DNA of 64,000 nt from Fragum whitleyi. Its lineage: Eukaryota; Mollusca; Bivalvia; Cardiida; Cardiidae. Shown piece by piece: positions 8,885-20,644 of the stretch. Every line of letters begins with the position of its first letter. The first letter of the stretch is position 1. The stretch is from NCBI GenBank assembly GCA_948146395.1, contig OX411549.1, positions 21,894,990 to 21,958,989 of the forward strand, read 5' to 3'. The notes beneath the pieces were generated by a model, which ran no database searches, was not told the DNA's origin, and worked only from the letters and a program-made list of their open reading frames with translations. Made by a program: the position numbers and the translations under genes.

Positions 8885-9050
8885 TTTTGGAATGAATGAA
8901 ATCTGGGTCGTTTTGAAGGTTTACGAAGTGACTTGAACGACTCTGAAGCGTTTTTTGAGTGATTTCTGTGAGTGTTTGGAATGAACGTATTGAGAGATTC
9001 TGAATGGTTTTCATCGGAGTGAATGTCAATTTCAGTATGTTATTAACTGT
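8885..9050. mobile_element. Element family A, partial copy A5, upstream of the C1q gene
   Basis: Only the right part of the family is recognisable: a GGAATGAA and TGAGTG rich block ending GTCAATTTCAGTATGTTA. No left terminus is seen. Other copies: 21009-21174, 33134-33299, 45252-45417, 57393-57558. Confidence 0.5.
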
Positions 9051-9075
9051 AAGGCCTGGCTGAAGTTGTTGTATA

Positions 9076-9418
9076 TAGAGGATAATCGTTTGTTTCAGTG
9101 TAAGATCGATTTATATTTCATTGAGTGAACAACAAAGGCTATATTTTTTACGAGTGGCAGAGCCACGAGTGAAAATATAGCTTTTGTTGTTCACGAAATG
9201 AAATATTAATCGATCTAACTCGAAAACAAACGATAATTCTATTTCTTTAATGCAAAAATGAGACAAAATGTAAATTTTCTGGGACGTTATTTATTTCGCT
9301 CCGCATAGATGACGTCAGATAGGATTAAATGCACAAAAGCAGGGTATAAGTTTTTGATAATTTCACTGCTTTTGCGGTGAGATTATCAAGTGATAATCTA
9401 CCGTTATTTCTTGATAAA
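9076..9418. mobile_element. Foldback element FB2, second family member
   Basis: It matches FB1 along its length but lacks a block of about 60 bp, including one of the two TGACGTCA sites, and has scattered substitutions, so it is an older paralogous insertion rather than part of the unit duplication. It lies about 0.55 kb upstream of the C1q ATG. Other copies: 21200-21542, 33325-33667, 45443-45785, 57584-57926. Confidence 0.7.
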
Positions 9419-9593
9419 CCACCAAAAAGCATTAAAGAAAATTACTCTTCTTAATCTGTTCAGAAATGCATGCTGTTCACAAAGTTTCGAGAGACAGTAT
9501 ATTTCCCCACAAATTATGATTTATTTTTGAAATATGGCTTTTAACGAAGACTAAAAGAAAATGGGTTTGAAGCATGTTTAATTTACATCAGGG

Positions 9594-9876
9594 GCCGCCG
9601 TCATAGCGCAGTTGGTAGCGCGTCGGACTGTCAAACAAGAGGTCCCGGGTTCGATCCCCGACGGCGGCACTCATTCTTTCCGACTATTTGTCTCTCACCA
9701 ATTGGTTGATAATCGTAGACCTATGTGAGGTAGAAGATGGAGGCTAGGAAAGGATGTGATGGTTGTACTGGTGAGAGAAATACCAAGAATCCATTGTTAG
9801 AGCTCCAGCCGCCGCGATATAACTGAAAAAAAATGTTGAAAGCGGCGTAAAACTCCATTCATCCAATCAATCAATT
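9594..9876 (+). mobile_element. tRNA-derived SINE, plus strand, unit 1
   Basis: The 75-nt head (9594-9668) is tRNA-like: acceptor arms GCCGCCG and CGGCGGC pair perfectly, the D stem GCGC/GCGC frames AGTTGGTA (box A region), and GGTTCGATCCC is a box B. The anticodon loop reads CTGTCAA (Asp-like GTC), but the stem beside it does not pair, so it is not a working tRNA. The body follows with a 3' part AGCGGCGTAAAAC and a short A-rich CAATCAATCAA tail, a 3' end style I associate with molluscan SINEs. It shares its whole structure with the minus-strand copy at 2361-2641. Confidence 0.8.
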
Positions 9877-10104
9877 TATAAAAGGGATTCATGTATGCGA
9901 TCTCGATCTTTTGAAATTGACTGTTGTGCTCGGTGTATAGTATGTATACGCCGGGGTCTTGTTTTGAGAAGAGGATATCATACTTTGTAACTGAATATGA
10001 TAAAATGGATTAGGTATTTGAGATACACCCGTGCCTTGGAAATAGAACCAAAACTTTTCAAAATAGATTCTTGACCCGGCGTGTGTAAAGACGTTATAGA
10101 GAAT

Positions 10105-10880
10105 TCCATGAAATAAAAAAAAATATAATATGATCTACGTCGCGGGAGTGAAATAACACCGTTGAATATCTTTGATATTGCAGGGGTGTTATTACACTAG
10201 TGGAATAATTATCCAAATTAGCTAAGAACGGATATCAACGTTATATTTTCGTTGTGATTTTGACTTTATAAGGGATTTGCTGACGTCATTCCACAAACAG
10301 CGTTAAATGTTTCGCGGAATAACTTTAATCGATGAAATATCATTATTCGCTCGTTTTAATACAAAAATCAGTCATATAAAAACAGAATATCAAATTTGTG
10401 CTCATCAAATACCGAATTTATCAAACTCATTTTTATCTGTTCAAAGATGATTCGTTTAATAAAATTGGTATTCTTGGCCACTCTTTCAATATCCTCTATG
10501 AAATAAACGGATTTATAATATGACCTACGTCGCGGGAGTGAAATAAACCCGTTGAATATTTTTGATATTACACTAGTGGAATAACAATGCAAATGAGCTC
10601 AGAGCGAATAGCAACTCAATTTTGTAACCGCGAAAATGACGTCATAATGTATATGTTGTGACGTCAGTTTTAAACGGCCTTATACGTTTCGCGGAAAATT
10701 GAAATGTTGAATTTCATGAATTTTGACGAATTTTCACAAAAAGTCGGGTCACATTATAAATAGAATATACAGCTTGTTCTCATGAAATACAGACTTTATT
10801 AAACTCGTCATCTAAAACAGATAAAAACTCGGCATAGCCTCAATTTTATCTGTTTCGTAAATTCATTCTCGATGAAAATA
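10105..10880 (+). repeat. Diverged tandem duplication of about 390 bp
   Basis: Two direct copies, about 10105-10495 and 10495-10880. Matching landmarks are ATGAAATAAA, CTACGTCGCGGGAGTGAAAT (10136 and 10524), ACACTAGTGGAATAA, the TGACGTCA sites, TTTCGCGGAA and TTTATCTGTT. The second copy has a hairpin with 12-bp arms (10815-10826, 10844-10855). It could be paired terminal repeats of a retroelement such as the Penelope-like relic 0.8 kb downstream, but that is a guess. Other copies: 22229-23003, 34354-35128, 46472-47247, 58613-59388. Confidence 0.6.
10637..10666. promoter_or_regulatory. Paired TGACGTCA (CRE-type) palindromes
   Basis: TGACGTCA occurs at 10637-10644 and 10659-10666, with the starts 22 bp (about two helical turns) apart. 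Further exact copies in unit 1 lie at 1923, 1951, 4218, 9310, 10281 and 10978, most within repeats. The octamer is the consensus CREB/ATF site; binding here is not shown. Pairs in other units: 22760, 34884, 47004 and 59145 (first site, approximate). Confidence 0.4.
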
Positions 10881-11656
10881 TGTTTTTTCTTATTTTTTAT
10901 TTATCTTTATAATCTCAAGTTTTGGTTACATAAAGTCGGCTCATTGTTCCGAGGTAATCTACGTTCTTAGATTGGTATGACGTCATTCGCGAATTTCCGT
11001 AAGATCCTTCCAACGGTGTCCAGTTTCCCTCTATCGTTAAACTGATTTTTTCATTCGACCCTGTTTAGGTCAGACCCCACCCGATTTTTGGCCTTCTTTG
11101 TTCTATATAAAATTGCTCAACTTTCAGGTGCTGCAACGTATTCCACAACACTTCTCTTATATATTATGTCATTAGCGCTTCATCTACATTCATATATCTA
11201 TCTTTTGAGACTAAAGAAACTTGGTCAAATCAGGTCTACTTTTGGGCTATTCAAGCGAGAGTAAAGGCACCGTCTTTTTCCCACCCATGAAGAGGACAGT
11301 AAGTTCAGGTACGCCCCCCGTCCCTTATCCGTCCCCCCGGAAAGGAAATCGTGCAAAAAAAAGATCGAACCAAGCTTTTATATTAAAGAAGAATTTCAAA
11401 ACTATCAAAAAATCAAATAGATGTGCACGTGGATCGCTATTCTCCACTTCAAAATGCCATTTTAAAGCCGAACTATTTTTTCTTTGAGATCTACCTTTAC
11501 CATACAACGACATCCGGAAGTAAATTCCAGCGAGGTCACTCCTTTAACATCGATCGATTTCGTAACTCATTTTGACCTTTCGTACTTTCCATTTCTAAAG
11601 AGCAAAAGGGGGCATCACTCTAAACAAAATAAATAAGGTCGGGTCTAAAACGCTAA
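10881..11656. other. Region between the tandem duplication and the reverse transcriptase relic
   Basis: It contains a TATATAAAA stretch (11105) that could be an old core promoter, and a homopolymer A run near 11355 that is one base longer in unit 2. Open frames of up to 88 codons lack recognisable domains and depend on TTG starts. It may be decayed 5' sequence of the Penelope-like element, but no motif proves this. Confidence 0.35.
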
Positions 11657-12003
11657 AAAGGATCCCCGTCACATTCTCTTTCTAGGCCAGTTGTCTCCAC
11701 AAAATTGCATCGTTATATTCAGTTTGGACATACCAACTACATTCAGACAGAAGGGGTCGCGATCGGTTCTAAACTAGGTAAAAATTTCGCGTGTACTTAT
11801 ATGAGAAAATGGGACGAACATCTAATGAAAACAAAACATCAGCCTTCATTTTATAAAAGATTTATTGACGATGGTTTTGGCCTGTGGGTTTGGAGTGAGG
11901 ATGAACTTTTAAACTTCACCGCCCATGCTAACAATAAACATCAAAATATCAAGGTTGAATTGCGGTACAGTCATCGGCAGAATTTCTAGATTTCCCCGAG
12001 TGA
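11657..12003 (+). pseudogene. Penelope-like element reverse transcriptase fragment, unit 1
   Basis: An open stretch after a TAA at 11654 encodes part of a reverse transcriptase: YIQTEGVAIGSKLG, a conserved substrate-binding block, and then RFIDDGFGLW, the catalytic IDD motif, followed by a helix ending KVELRY. These fit Penelope-like elements better than LTR or LINE enzymes as far as I can judge. The frame hits TAG at 11987, but shifting frame there continues with EFLDFPE, the expected next block, before TGA at 12001, so a frameshift has broken it. Only about 115 codons of a domain of several hundred remain, with no endonuclease or complete ends. Inactive relic. Confidence 0.65.
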
Positions 12004-12614
12004 CCTCATAAAGCGGCTTTGTGACCAATTTTTTAACCACTTTATCGAAGGAACGGGAACTATTAGCCAATAAGGGGTCTTCAGCTCAGACTTTGGTCAA
12101 AATCGATATTGAAACGACTTTACGCATATAAACTTCAAAAAAAAGAAATACTCTTAACTGTAATAAAACTTTCCTTTCATTTCTGTGGTTTTTTGAAATC
12201 GACCCTCTGTCCTTTGACCATTAATCAGACCTTTATTTTATAGACATCCGACGCTGACCCTTCCTTTACCGACTGATAAGGCTTTCAGGGTTCATAAAAT
12301 ATATATACGTGTCTATTCTATATTATTTCATAATAATACAACAACTCTCACTAAGTCATGTAAAGTTTCTTTTTTTGCCAAGTATATGTTGAGGGTTAAT
12401 GATACTATTGAAAACGTTTTGTTTGTTTATTTTATACTAATTTATTTTAGTTCGATTGCGACGAAAGCTTCAGCTTATAGATTCGATCTGGAACACCCAA
12501 TCTTGATGTTTTCACGTCCCCGAGAGAGAGAGGCAGTGGTTTAAACCCACTGCTACCCATTTTTACAGCCGGGTGAACTGGTGCTGGCTATTAAGAGTTT
12601 TGTCCGTCAACACA

Positions 12615-12690
12615 CCTCGGCGTTAGTGGGGCTCGAACCACGAACCTCCAGGTCACAGGTCGAGTGCATTTACCACCAGGCCACCGAGGC
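12615..12690 (-). mobile_element. tRNA-like SINE head, second family, unit 2
   Basis: Counterpart of 486-561. Confidence 0.65.
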
Positions 12691-13157
12691 AGACTTGTTC
12701 GTTTGAGTTGGGGGTTAACGGTCGTTTTAATAGTTGCCAATCATATCGCGGCGGCAGGGGAATCTTCACCAGAATACAACTATAGGTATATCGCTTTCGG
12801 GCCTGAAGCTGACATTCAGCATTGGTTATAATTATCCACCCATTGGTTTCGGAAAGCTTCGGAAAGGATAATTGCCCCCCTGGGCTCCATAAGAGTTAGT
12901 AACATCGTGAAATGGTATTGGTCTGAATCAAAACCATTCTAGAGCGCTTACTTAGTGCTCCATTCATTCCAAACACTCTATCAAACGATTCAAAAGGCTC
13001 CGAAATCATTTTAAAAGATAAGATCAACAACTACATTCAAGAAAGATGTAGCTAGAAAAATCGCGATAACACTGGCATAATTGGAATTGAAAGCGTCTAA
13101 ACGTTTCTTGAAGAAAAAGGGATGTATTTTTAGAACTTGTAAGTATATTTTATTAAA

Positions 13158-13193
13158 GGGGTGGGGGGTGTGTGTGTGTGTGTGGGGGGGGGG
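13158..13193 (+). repeat. GT/G microsatellite, unit 2 (36 bp)
   Basis: Same locus with a longer leading G block and a shorter trailing G run than unit 1. Confidence 0.9.
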
Positions 13194-14488
13194 TAATAGA
13201 TATTGCTTATTTCGTTGATCCGGAACAAAATTACCAAAATTGGATGACCTCCCTTTTATTTCACTCGAACGAAATTGATTGAGTGCGATGAGAGTGAGTT
13301 TTGAGTGAAATTAAACTGAAGCTATATTCATTTTACAGGTAGATGTTGATCTTATCTTTTCTAGTGATTTTGGAGCGTTTTTGAATGGTTTGAGTGAGTG
13401 GGTGGAATGAATGAATAGATCGTTGAGCGAGCTATTTAGACTAGTTTTGATTCAGATGAATGTCAATTTCACACTGTTACTAACTGTAACTGTAATTTTC
13501 CGTCACTGACCATAACTCAGAGAAAAACATGAGCTCGTAGTCTGCCTTTTATCGCCTAGCAGGGGCGTAGATAGGCCATGGCATAAATTGAAAAGTTTAC
13601 TTTTTCAGTATGTTGGGTTCTTTCAAAAGTAACTGTTCTAACCTAAAGATCCTTAAGAATCAATGTTCTTGGCAAAAGTGAACATATTTCATTGTTGCGT
13701 TACCAAAACCGCCGCTTAACTTCAGCTTGTCCAAGCTTTTTGGGTTTGGTTACCCACCGACAGTTTATAATGCATACTATCTATAAAATAGAGGATAATC
13801 GTTTGTTTCAGTGTAAGATCGATTTTTATTTCGTTGAGTGAACAACAAACGCTATATTTTCACGAGTGGCAGAGCCACGAGTGAAACTATAGCTTTCGTT
13901 GTTCACGAAATGAAATATAAATCGATCTTACACGAAAAACAAACGATTATTCTATTTCTTTAATGCAAAAACGAGACAAAATGGGAATTTTCTAGGATAC
14001 TTTTTCCGTAAAGCGCCATTTTGCGCGAGATTGCTATGCAACGTTCATTGTGACGTCACTTATTTCGCCCCGCATAGATGACGTCAGATAGGATGAAATG
14101 CACAAAAGCGGGGTATAAGTTTTTGATAATTTCACTGCTTTTGCGGTGAGTTTATCAAGTGATAATCTACCGTTATTTCTCGATAAAAGCTGGAGTGAAG
14201 ATGCTTAGGTGCTTCAACAATGTTGTGTGTCAAAAAACATAGAAAAAACTAATTTCGACAGATATCGTAGACTTGTCAGACGTTTCGCAAACATGCTTAT
14301 CAAATTTCTGAATGGATTCAAGGAAACTTTTTTATTAGCTTAGATCATAGTTCATTTTCTCAAAAGACGCCAAGAAAGTCGGAGTAAGGAATTAATCGGT
14401 TAGCGAAAGAAGGTAGATAAATACAACTATTTGTACTCGAAAAAGTAAAATGAGTTATCTTCCCTGATTCTTAAATCATTTTTTCCAT

Positions 14489-14769
14489 TTGATTGATTGT
14501 TTGTTTGAATGGGGTTTAACGCCGCTATCAAAAGTCACACAGTTATATTGCTGCGCCTGGAGAACCCTCAAATGGATTCCGGTGTTTCCCACGCCAGTAC
14601 TACCATTGCATCCTTTCCTAACCTCAAGCTGCTAACCCACAAAGGTATACGTTTTTTTAACCCATTGGTGGGAAACAGAAATCGGAAAGAATGAATGTCG
14701 CCGTAGGGGATCAACTCGGGACCCTTTGAATGACAGTCCGATTAAGTACCACTGTACTATGACGGCGGC
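14489..14769 (-). mobile_element. tRNA-derived SINE, minus strand, unit 2
   Basis: Counterpart of 2361-2641. It has C where unit 1 has T at 2437, as do units 3 to 6. Confidence 0.75.
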
Positions 14770-17322
14770 TATATTTTGGCTCAGTGGTTAGTGCATTGGA
14801 ATCGTTAAAAATAAGTAAATATTACTTGTCCGCGTGGGTTCAACACCGGCTTTCGTCAGTAATTTTCAGCTATGCTTAAGTTTCGGTCAGTTTGTTTGTA
14901 AGATGGGGGCTCGTACGGGAAAGGCCAGTGAGCCATTTATGTCGGCATTGTACCGACTTTGTTAGTACATGAAGCACATTACTGCCCATATACGCTTATC
15001 GTCATCAATATATGACAACTCTGTAGGGGGAGTGTGTTATGGGAGACCACTCTCACCACTGTCCTGCATAGCTTCATTGGTTTAAATAGAATGTCTAATA
15101 CCTGAGTCAGGGAAGATTTTCTTTGGCTTATTGGCGCATTGGACATGTATTTACCAATAATTAATATTACTTGCCCGGATGGGTTCAACACCGGCTTTCG
15201 TCAGTAATTTTCAGTTATGCTTAAGTTGCGGACAGTTTTGTATATAAGACCAAAAATGAAACCTTTATCTTATAAACATCCGCTGTCGACCCTTTAGCAA
15301 ACCGACCGAAATTACTTTCAAGATTCATAGGTTATTTACATGTATTTTGTTCATATTTTTTCAAAGCGATTCTTCAACCCGTTATAAGCTATTCAAAGCT
15401 TTTTGGTGTGCTTAGTCTTTAACGGGGGGACCGCCTAAACACACACTCACAAAAGAAACTGAAGAAGTGTCGATGATACCTAAATACTTTCTTATAATAT
15501 CTAAGGCTGCTGAAAAATTGATATTACTCACTTGATGCTTTTGTCAAAGAATTTGTTATCACAAACTAATTACATCATTTGCGTTATCCGATGAAGTTAC
15601 CTGTTACAATGACGTCGCAAAGGGACAACGTTAACGAGGCGCACGAATTGAACAGTTGTCGAACCAGAATGATTTTTCTTTAGAATCGTCCATATTTTAA
15701 GGGGTAAAACACACCGACCAAATTGGAAACAAAACAAGCCAAAATTTAATACTTTAAATAGTACTTAACACATATTCATGCATATCTGTATATGTAATCG
15801 TTTCGAGTAAAAGTGCATAATATTTGATAGGTTTACCGTTCCAGCCCGTTTTACGAAACTTCTTACGCAAAAGATAATCGTAAGTCAAAATCAACACTTG
15901 AACCTGGTGTTTTCATTCGTTGTTATATTCTGCCTTTTAAAGACGATTCCACTGACATGACGCATGACAGAATTCCGTAAATTAGCTACTACTGTAGAGG
16001 CATCTTTGACTTGCGCAAAACAATGATCGTAAGTTGTTTCGTAAAATAGACTAAAACAATGTTAACCATTCAGCACTCAACAGCCAAGCGTAGGCACACG
16101 TAGACGGTACGTTTGTTTAATATATTAACTTTCGTAAGATCCATAGGTTTGTGTGATGTCATTGGATTGTTTTAGATAAATTACAGCAATACTCCAATAA
16201 CATTCAAACAAGTTTTCCAACAAAGAGAGATTTCAATATGCGCATAGGTGTGTATGCTCTTTTTGGTGAATACTATGATATCGATTATTGTATGGAATCA
16301 ACAATACAGTACTGATTCAATCGAACTTTGGACGTCTGATGTTCATGACGTCATTTATTTTGCCCCGAGACGATGTACATGCCTTTATTAAATCTAATAT
16401 GAAACAAAGCGCTTGTATCTGATTTGGATGGTACATTTATTGATAGAAGCTTGTAGTTTCTATTGGTGCTATTTTGTTTGTCGTCGGTTTTCTATGGGGG
16501 AAAATATGAAAAAAGTCTCGTAGCTTTTTGATTGCCCCTCGTATACTTACAATGATCAATAAACATTACACTATCCAGATAGTTTGTTCTCACGTGATGG
16601 GTGTAGGTAGATTTTACGCGGTGAGCCGTGAAATCAACTTTTTACCGTTAGATTCTCGTGCCATTTGTTCGAAATAAGTAAACCAGGTTAAAATAATGCA
16701 TTGAGAAAGTTTAAAATTTACCTTTTAAACCAACGTTACTGCTTGTCTTAAAACGTAAGGTTCACTCAAACATGTACTTTCATGATTGCAGTGAAGGGAC
16801 CAGGCTAAATTCCTATCACTTGCTTTTTAATTATACCCGATTTACCCATGATAATAGACTCAGCGCCTACGTCAGAGCTGAGTTTACAAAAGACACATAT
16901 AAAGCATTTGTCAATTATAAACAAACACAATTAATATTGTGAAATATACAAGTTAAATGATACTGAAATGATTTAGAATGAGTGTGTGGTGCGAGTTATG
17001 AATGAAATTTAAGGGAAATAATGCATAACACTTATTTCGTCCGATTGGACGAAATAAGCGACATTTAATTACGTTTTTATCAAATATAAGTCCTACTTCA
17101 AACGCTACAGAAGCCAATAAAATCATCAAATGATATTACTTTCCTTTTTAACGCTTTTGAAGCGTATTAAACGATTTGGAGCTTTATTAATGGACTGAGT
17201 GAATATTTGAAATGAATGAATGGATCGATGAGTGAGCGATATAGCAAAGTTTTGATCGGGGTGAATGTCGACTTCACGATGTAAGTAACTGTTGGCATGC
17301 ATCTGTTTTATTAAGGTATCCA

Positions 17323-20300
17323 TCAATGACGAGTTTGTTTGATCAAAGCCCCACTGAAAGATGTGTCACCATCGTTATTGTATACACGGCTCCATCCCCC
17401 ACAAGCACCAAGATTAACTTTGTCCCCTTTAGACAGCATGAGATAGACAGACGCTCCCGCCGTAGTGTACGAGTTATCATTGTATGTTCTACCAAATGCA
17501 ACATTAGAACCATTACGTTGAATTCTGCAGTAAACGTCATGTTTTCCTTTTGAGGCTAAGTTGAAGAGGAACAAATAGAGTCCGTCTGTGAGACAGGTAA
17601 AGATGCCGGTATCTTTGTTGTAACCGTCTCCAATATTGGTGGTGACCGTTTTAAAGATGGGGACGCCGTTAAGCAGAGACCGTGTTGGATTTGTTACGGA
17701 GAAGGCGACAACAGGATCTGGAAATAGAATAAGCCTTTGCGCGACATTTCCAACAATTTGACATTTTCAATAGGTGCTAGTAGATAGCAGCCTAGGTATA
17801 GACATAAAGAAGATTGCCCAATTGTCTACAATTTCAGACAGGGCGCTCAGCAAGGACGTAGCTCTCATTACGCTCTTTACGCATTTGCGTAATACAAATA
17901 AATCCTCTTTCGAAAAAATCTCGTTTATGAATATTCATAACATCGAAACTACAGCTTATTCAAGCTGTAGTTACGATATTTGATTATTCACGTACACCCA
18001 AACGCTTGGATGGAAGGCATTAGTCTTTAGTCACAGTCCACATATCGCCTTTATCTTGTATATTCTTTGGTGGTCGCCTCAAAATGAGTAAAAAAAAATC
18101 AGAATCCTAGCTACGCCTATGCTCAGTGAACACTCTGGTCAGACTGTGCAGATGCACGGACTGGCCAGAGCCTTTGCTTGGAGCACATTTGAAATTGTTG
18201 TATATGTTACGCACACGCTAAAATGTTATCATAAAAAGCTTTCAAAGTCAGTCCGAAGTAATTCTTAGCGTGAATTTATTTGGGAAAACAGGGACTCTCG
18301 TGTATATTAAGGGTCTGTGGGGAAAATAAAAATCCATATTTTACCATCTTTTTATTGGCGGGTCGATACCAATGACACTTAAGGTAGTGGACCCGTAATA
18401 GTTTTGCAACTTCTCGGTAGTAATTAACTTTAACAGAGTTAACCGAGGTTTCCTAATGATTTTCATTAGGAAACCTTGGTTAACATTGTAAAAGAACATT
18501 TGGTCCGAAATGCTGCGGAACTATTACGGGTCCACTACCTTAACCCTTGTCACGATATACCTCCTTTAACATTAAATAAAAAAAACGCAATTAATCTGCA
18601 AAAAAGATATCTGCAAAAAGATGCGTGGTCGTGGAGCTGAATGAAAAAGCAAATCGATGTTTCGCGACCATAGAGTCGTAACTTCATATGATTGTAAGTT
18701 GTAAATACGACGTACAAGTCGTCCATTAACGAAAACTGATTAGGCAAGAATGGAGGAAAATGACAGAGCTCAACAGTGAAATCTTATGTAAATGATTAAT
18801 TTGATTAGTGATAAGTAATTTTTTGCTTGATAGCCTCGATCTACACGTCAACTTAGTGTCCACGCAAAATAGTTTGAAATAATGAAAATTAATGAACGTT
18901 CATGCCATTTTCTATTATTTTCTTGAATTTCTGAGTAACACTACCCCCTTATCTTCAAAGATAAAATGCTACAATGAGCTGTACTTTCACAGAATTTGTA
19001 CTTACCACATTGCATGCCGTATTTTCAAAGTAGTTTAGAGTTAATTACATCGTGAAATTGACAAGGTGAATTATTTCGGAATGATTTAGGAATGAAATTG
19101 AATGAGTGTGAGGAGCACGTTTTGAGTGAATTTAATGGGAGGTTATCCTATATAGCAAATTTTGTTCAGGGTGAACAAAATTTGCGATATTGTTACCTCC
19201 CTTTAATAAAAAAGTGCATACAAGTTCTGTGCACAGCTTCAATTTTTTTCAAGAACCTATGTGGCGCTAACTATTTGAATTATATCAGTGAAATCGCGAT
19301 TTTTCTCTGTCAAAATTAATTTTGAAGGATGTTGTTAATCCTATATATTCCAATGGGTTTGATCGTTTTTGAATGGTTTGAGTGAGTGTTTTGAGTAAAT
19401 GAATGGAGCGCTGAGAGAGCGATTTAGAATGTTTTTGATCTGAATGATTGTCAATTTCATGATGTAACTAATTGTACTCATAAATACAGTTTAGAACATC
19501 GTCAAATTGACAAGATTAATGGTTTTCGAGTGCTTTTGAAATTTGATTTCCATAAATAGCTTCTTATTTCTTCAAAAACCAATCAAACGCTTATAGTTTA
19601 AATTATGTCAGTGAAATCACGATTTATTTCTAGCTATATTTACTATGAATGTAGTTGTTTATCTTATATGAGCCTGTGCGTGACATTTCCAACAATTTGA
19701 AACATTTGCGAGGTGACAAATGCCCAACTGCCTAGCTACTCACAGACAGTCATTAGAAGATTCGCTGTCTGTCTAAATACTCTTCGGACCTTACAAAAAG
19801 CGCAAAGTGAAGACCCTGGACAGACTGTGCAGATGCACAGGCTGGCCAGAGTCTTCACTTGGCATGCTTTGAAATTGTTGGAAATGTCATGCACTGGCTC
19901 ATATTTTTTTAGTGATTTCAGAGCGTCTTTTTATTTTAAATTATGGTTAGAGTGAGTGTTTATAATGAATGAATGGAGCGCTGAGTGAGCAAGTAAGAAT
20001 GGCTTTGATTGAGATCAATGTCAATTTCACGATGTTATTATTTGTAGCTAGATTTCTTTATCTTTTTATATGATCGCCATGTCAAATTGCAAGATTTCTG
20101 TGCAAAATCTGGTTCTTGTTTCACAAAGTGGCAGATTTGCGTGATATTTGGCCCTATTCGTCCTTATTTAAGCTTACATTTCAAACTAAAACCCAAGTGA
20201 AGCAAAATATTATCTCAAAAAGTATTTCGCGCATGCATCTTCTTAAAATAATAAAATTAAATTACCCTTGGTTTTATTGTTCAGTACTTCCAAAGCATTG

Positions 20301-20644
20301 TCAACTAATACCAGTTTTCCAACCGCCATTTCCGACAGAACGTTGATATCTTCTCTTCTCTGCTCTTGTTCTTCTCTCAAAGTATTTTCTAAATCGTCCT
20401 TGAAGGCGTCAAAATCCACCAATACTTTAGTTTTAAAATCTTTAATTCCTGCAAGCTCTTTCAAGACTGTTTCTCGAATTGCTTTCATTTCTTCCATCAT
20501 TTTCTCAACTTTCTGCTCAGTTCTGAGCATTGCCTCAAGTGATTTCATCTCATAATCAAATTTCGAACACACTGGTTCAGCCGGCAATTCTAAAGCATTG
20601 CTGCTTGCGATAAAGATCAGATACATTACTTTATAGAGCTCCAT
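17323..20644 (-). CDS. Secreted coiled-coil C1q-domain protein, unit 2; exons 20644-20266 and 17717-17323
   Basis: Second copy of the gene with the same ATG, donor, acceptor and stop. Both open frames translate identically to unit 1. The intron is 2 bp shorter because a poly-A run near 18579 is shorter. No disabling change is visible, so this copy is as likely to be active as the first. Confidence 0.9.

Larger units (their letters stand above)
1..12128. repeat. Tandem array unit 1 (12,128 bp)
   Basis: First complete copy of the head-to-tail repeat; the phase is arbitrary because the window opens inside a unit. The opening bases recur at 12129, 24253, 36377, 48503 and 60637. This unit carries five single-base differences not shared by the other copies (467, 748, 2437, 3477, 8800), more than any other unit I compared by eye. 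It holds one C1q-domain gene and all the repeat elements described below. Confidence 0.97.

Noticed and set aside
9594..9668. Functional tRNA-Asp(GTC)
   Set aside because: The acceptor and D stems look good and the loop reads CTGTCAA, but the anticodon stem does not pair and one T-stem pair is lost. The sequence continues into a SINE body shared with 2361-2641.
10368..10592. 74-codon minus-strand frame
   Set aside because: It spans the junction of the 390-bp tandem duplication and has no protein-like features.
11221..11487. 88-codon plus-strand frame before the reverse transcriptase relic
   Set aside because: It starts at TTG, is disrupted in unit 2 by a homopolymer change, and has no motif I recognise.
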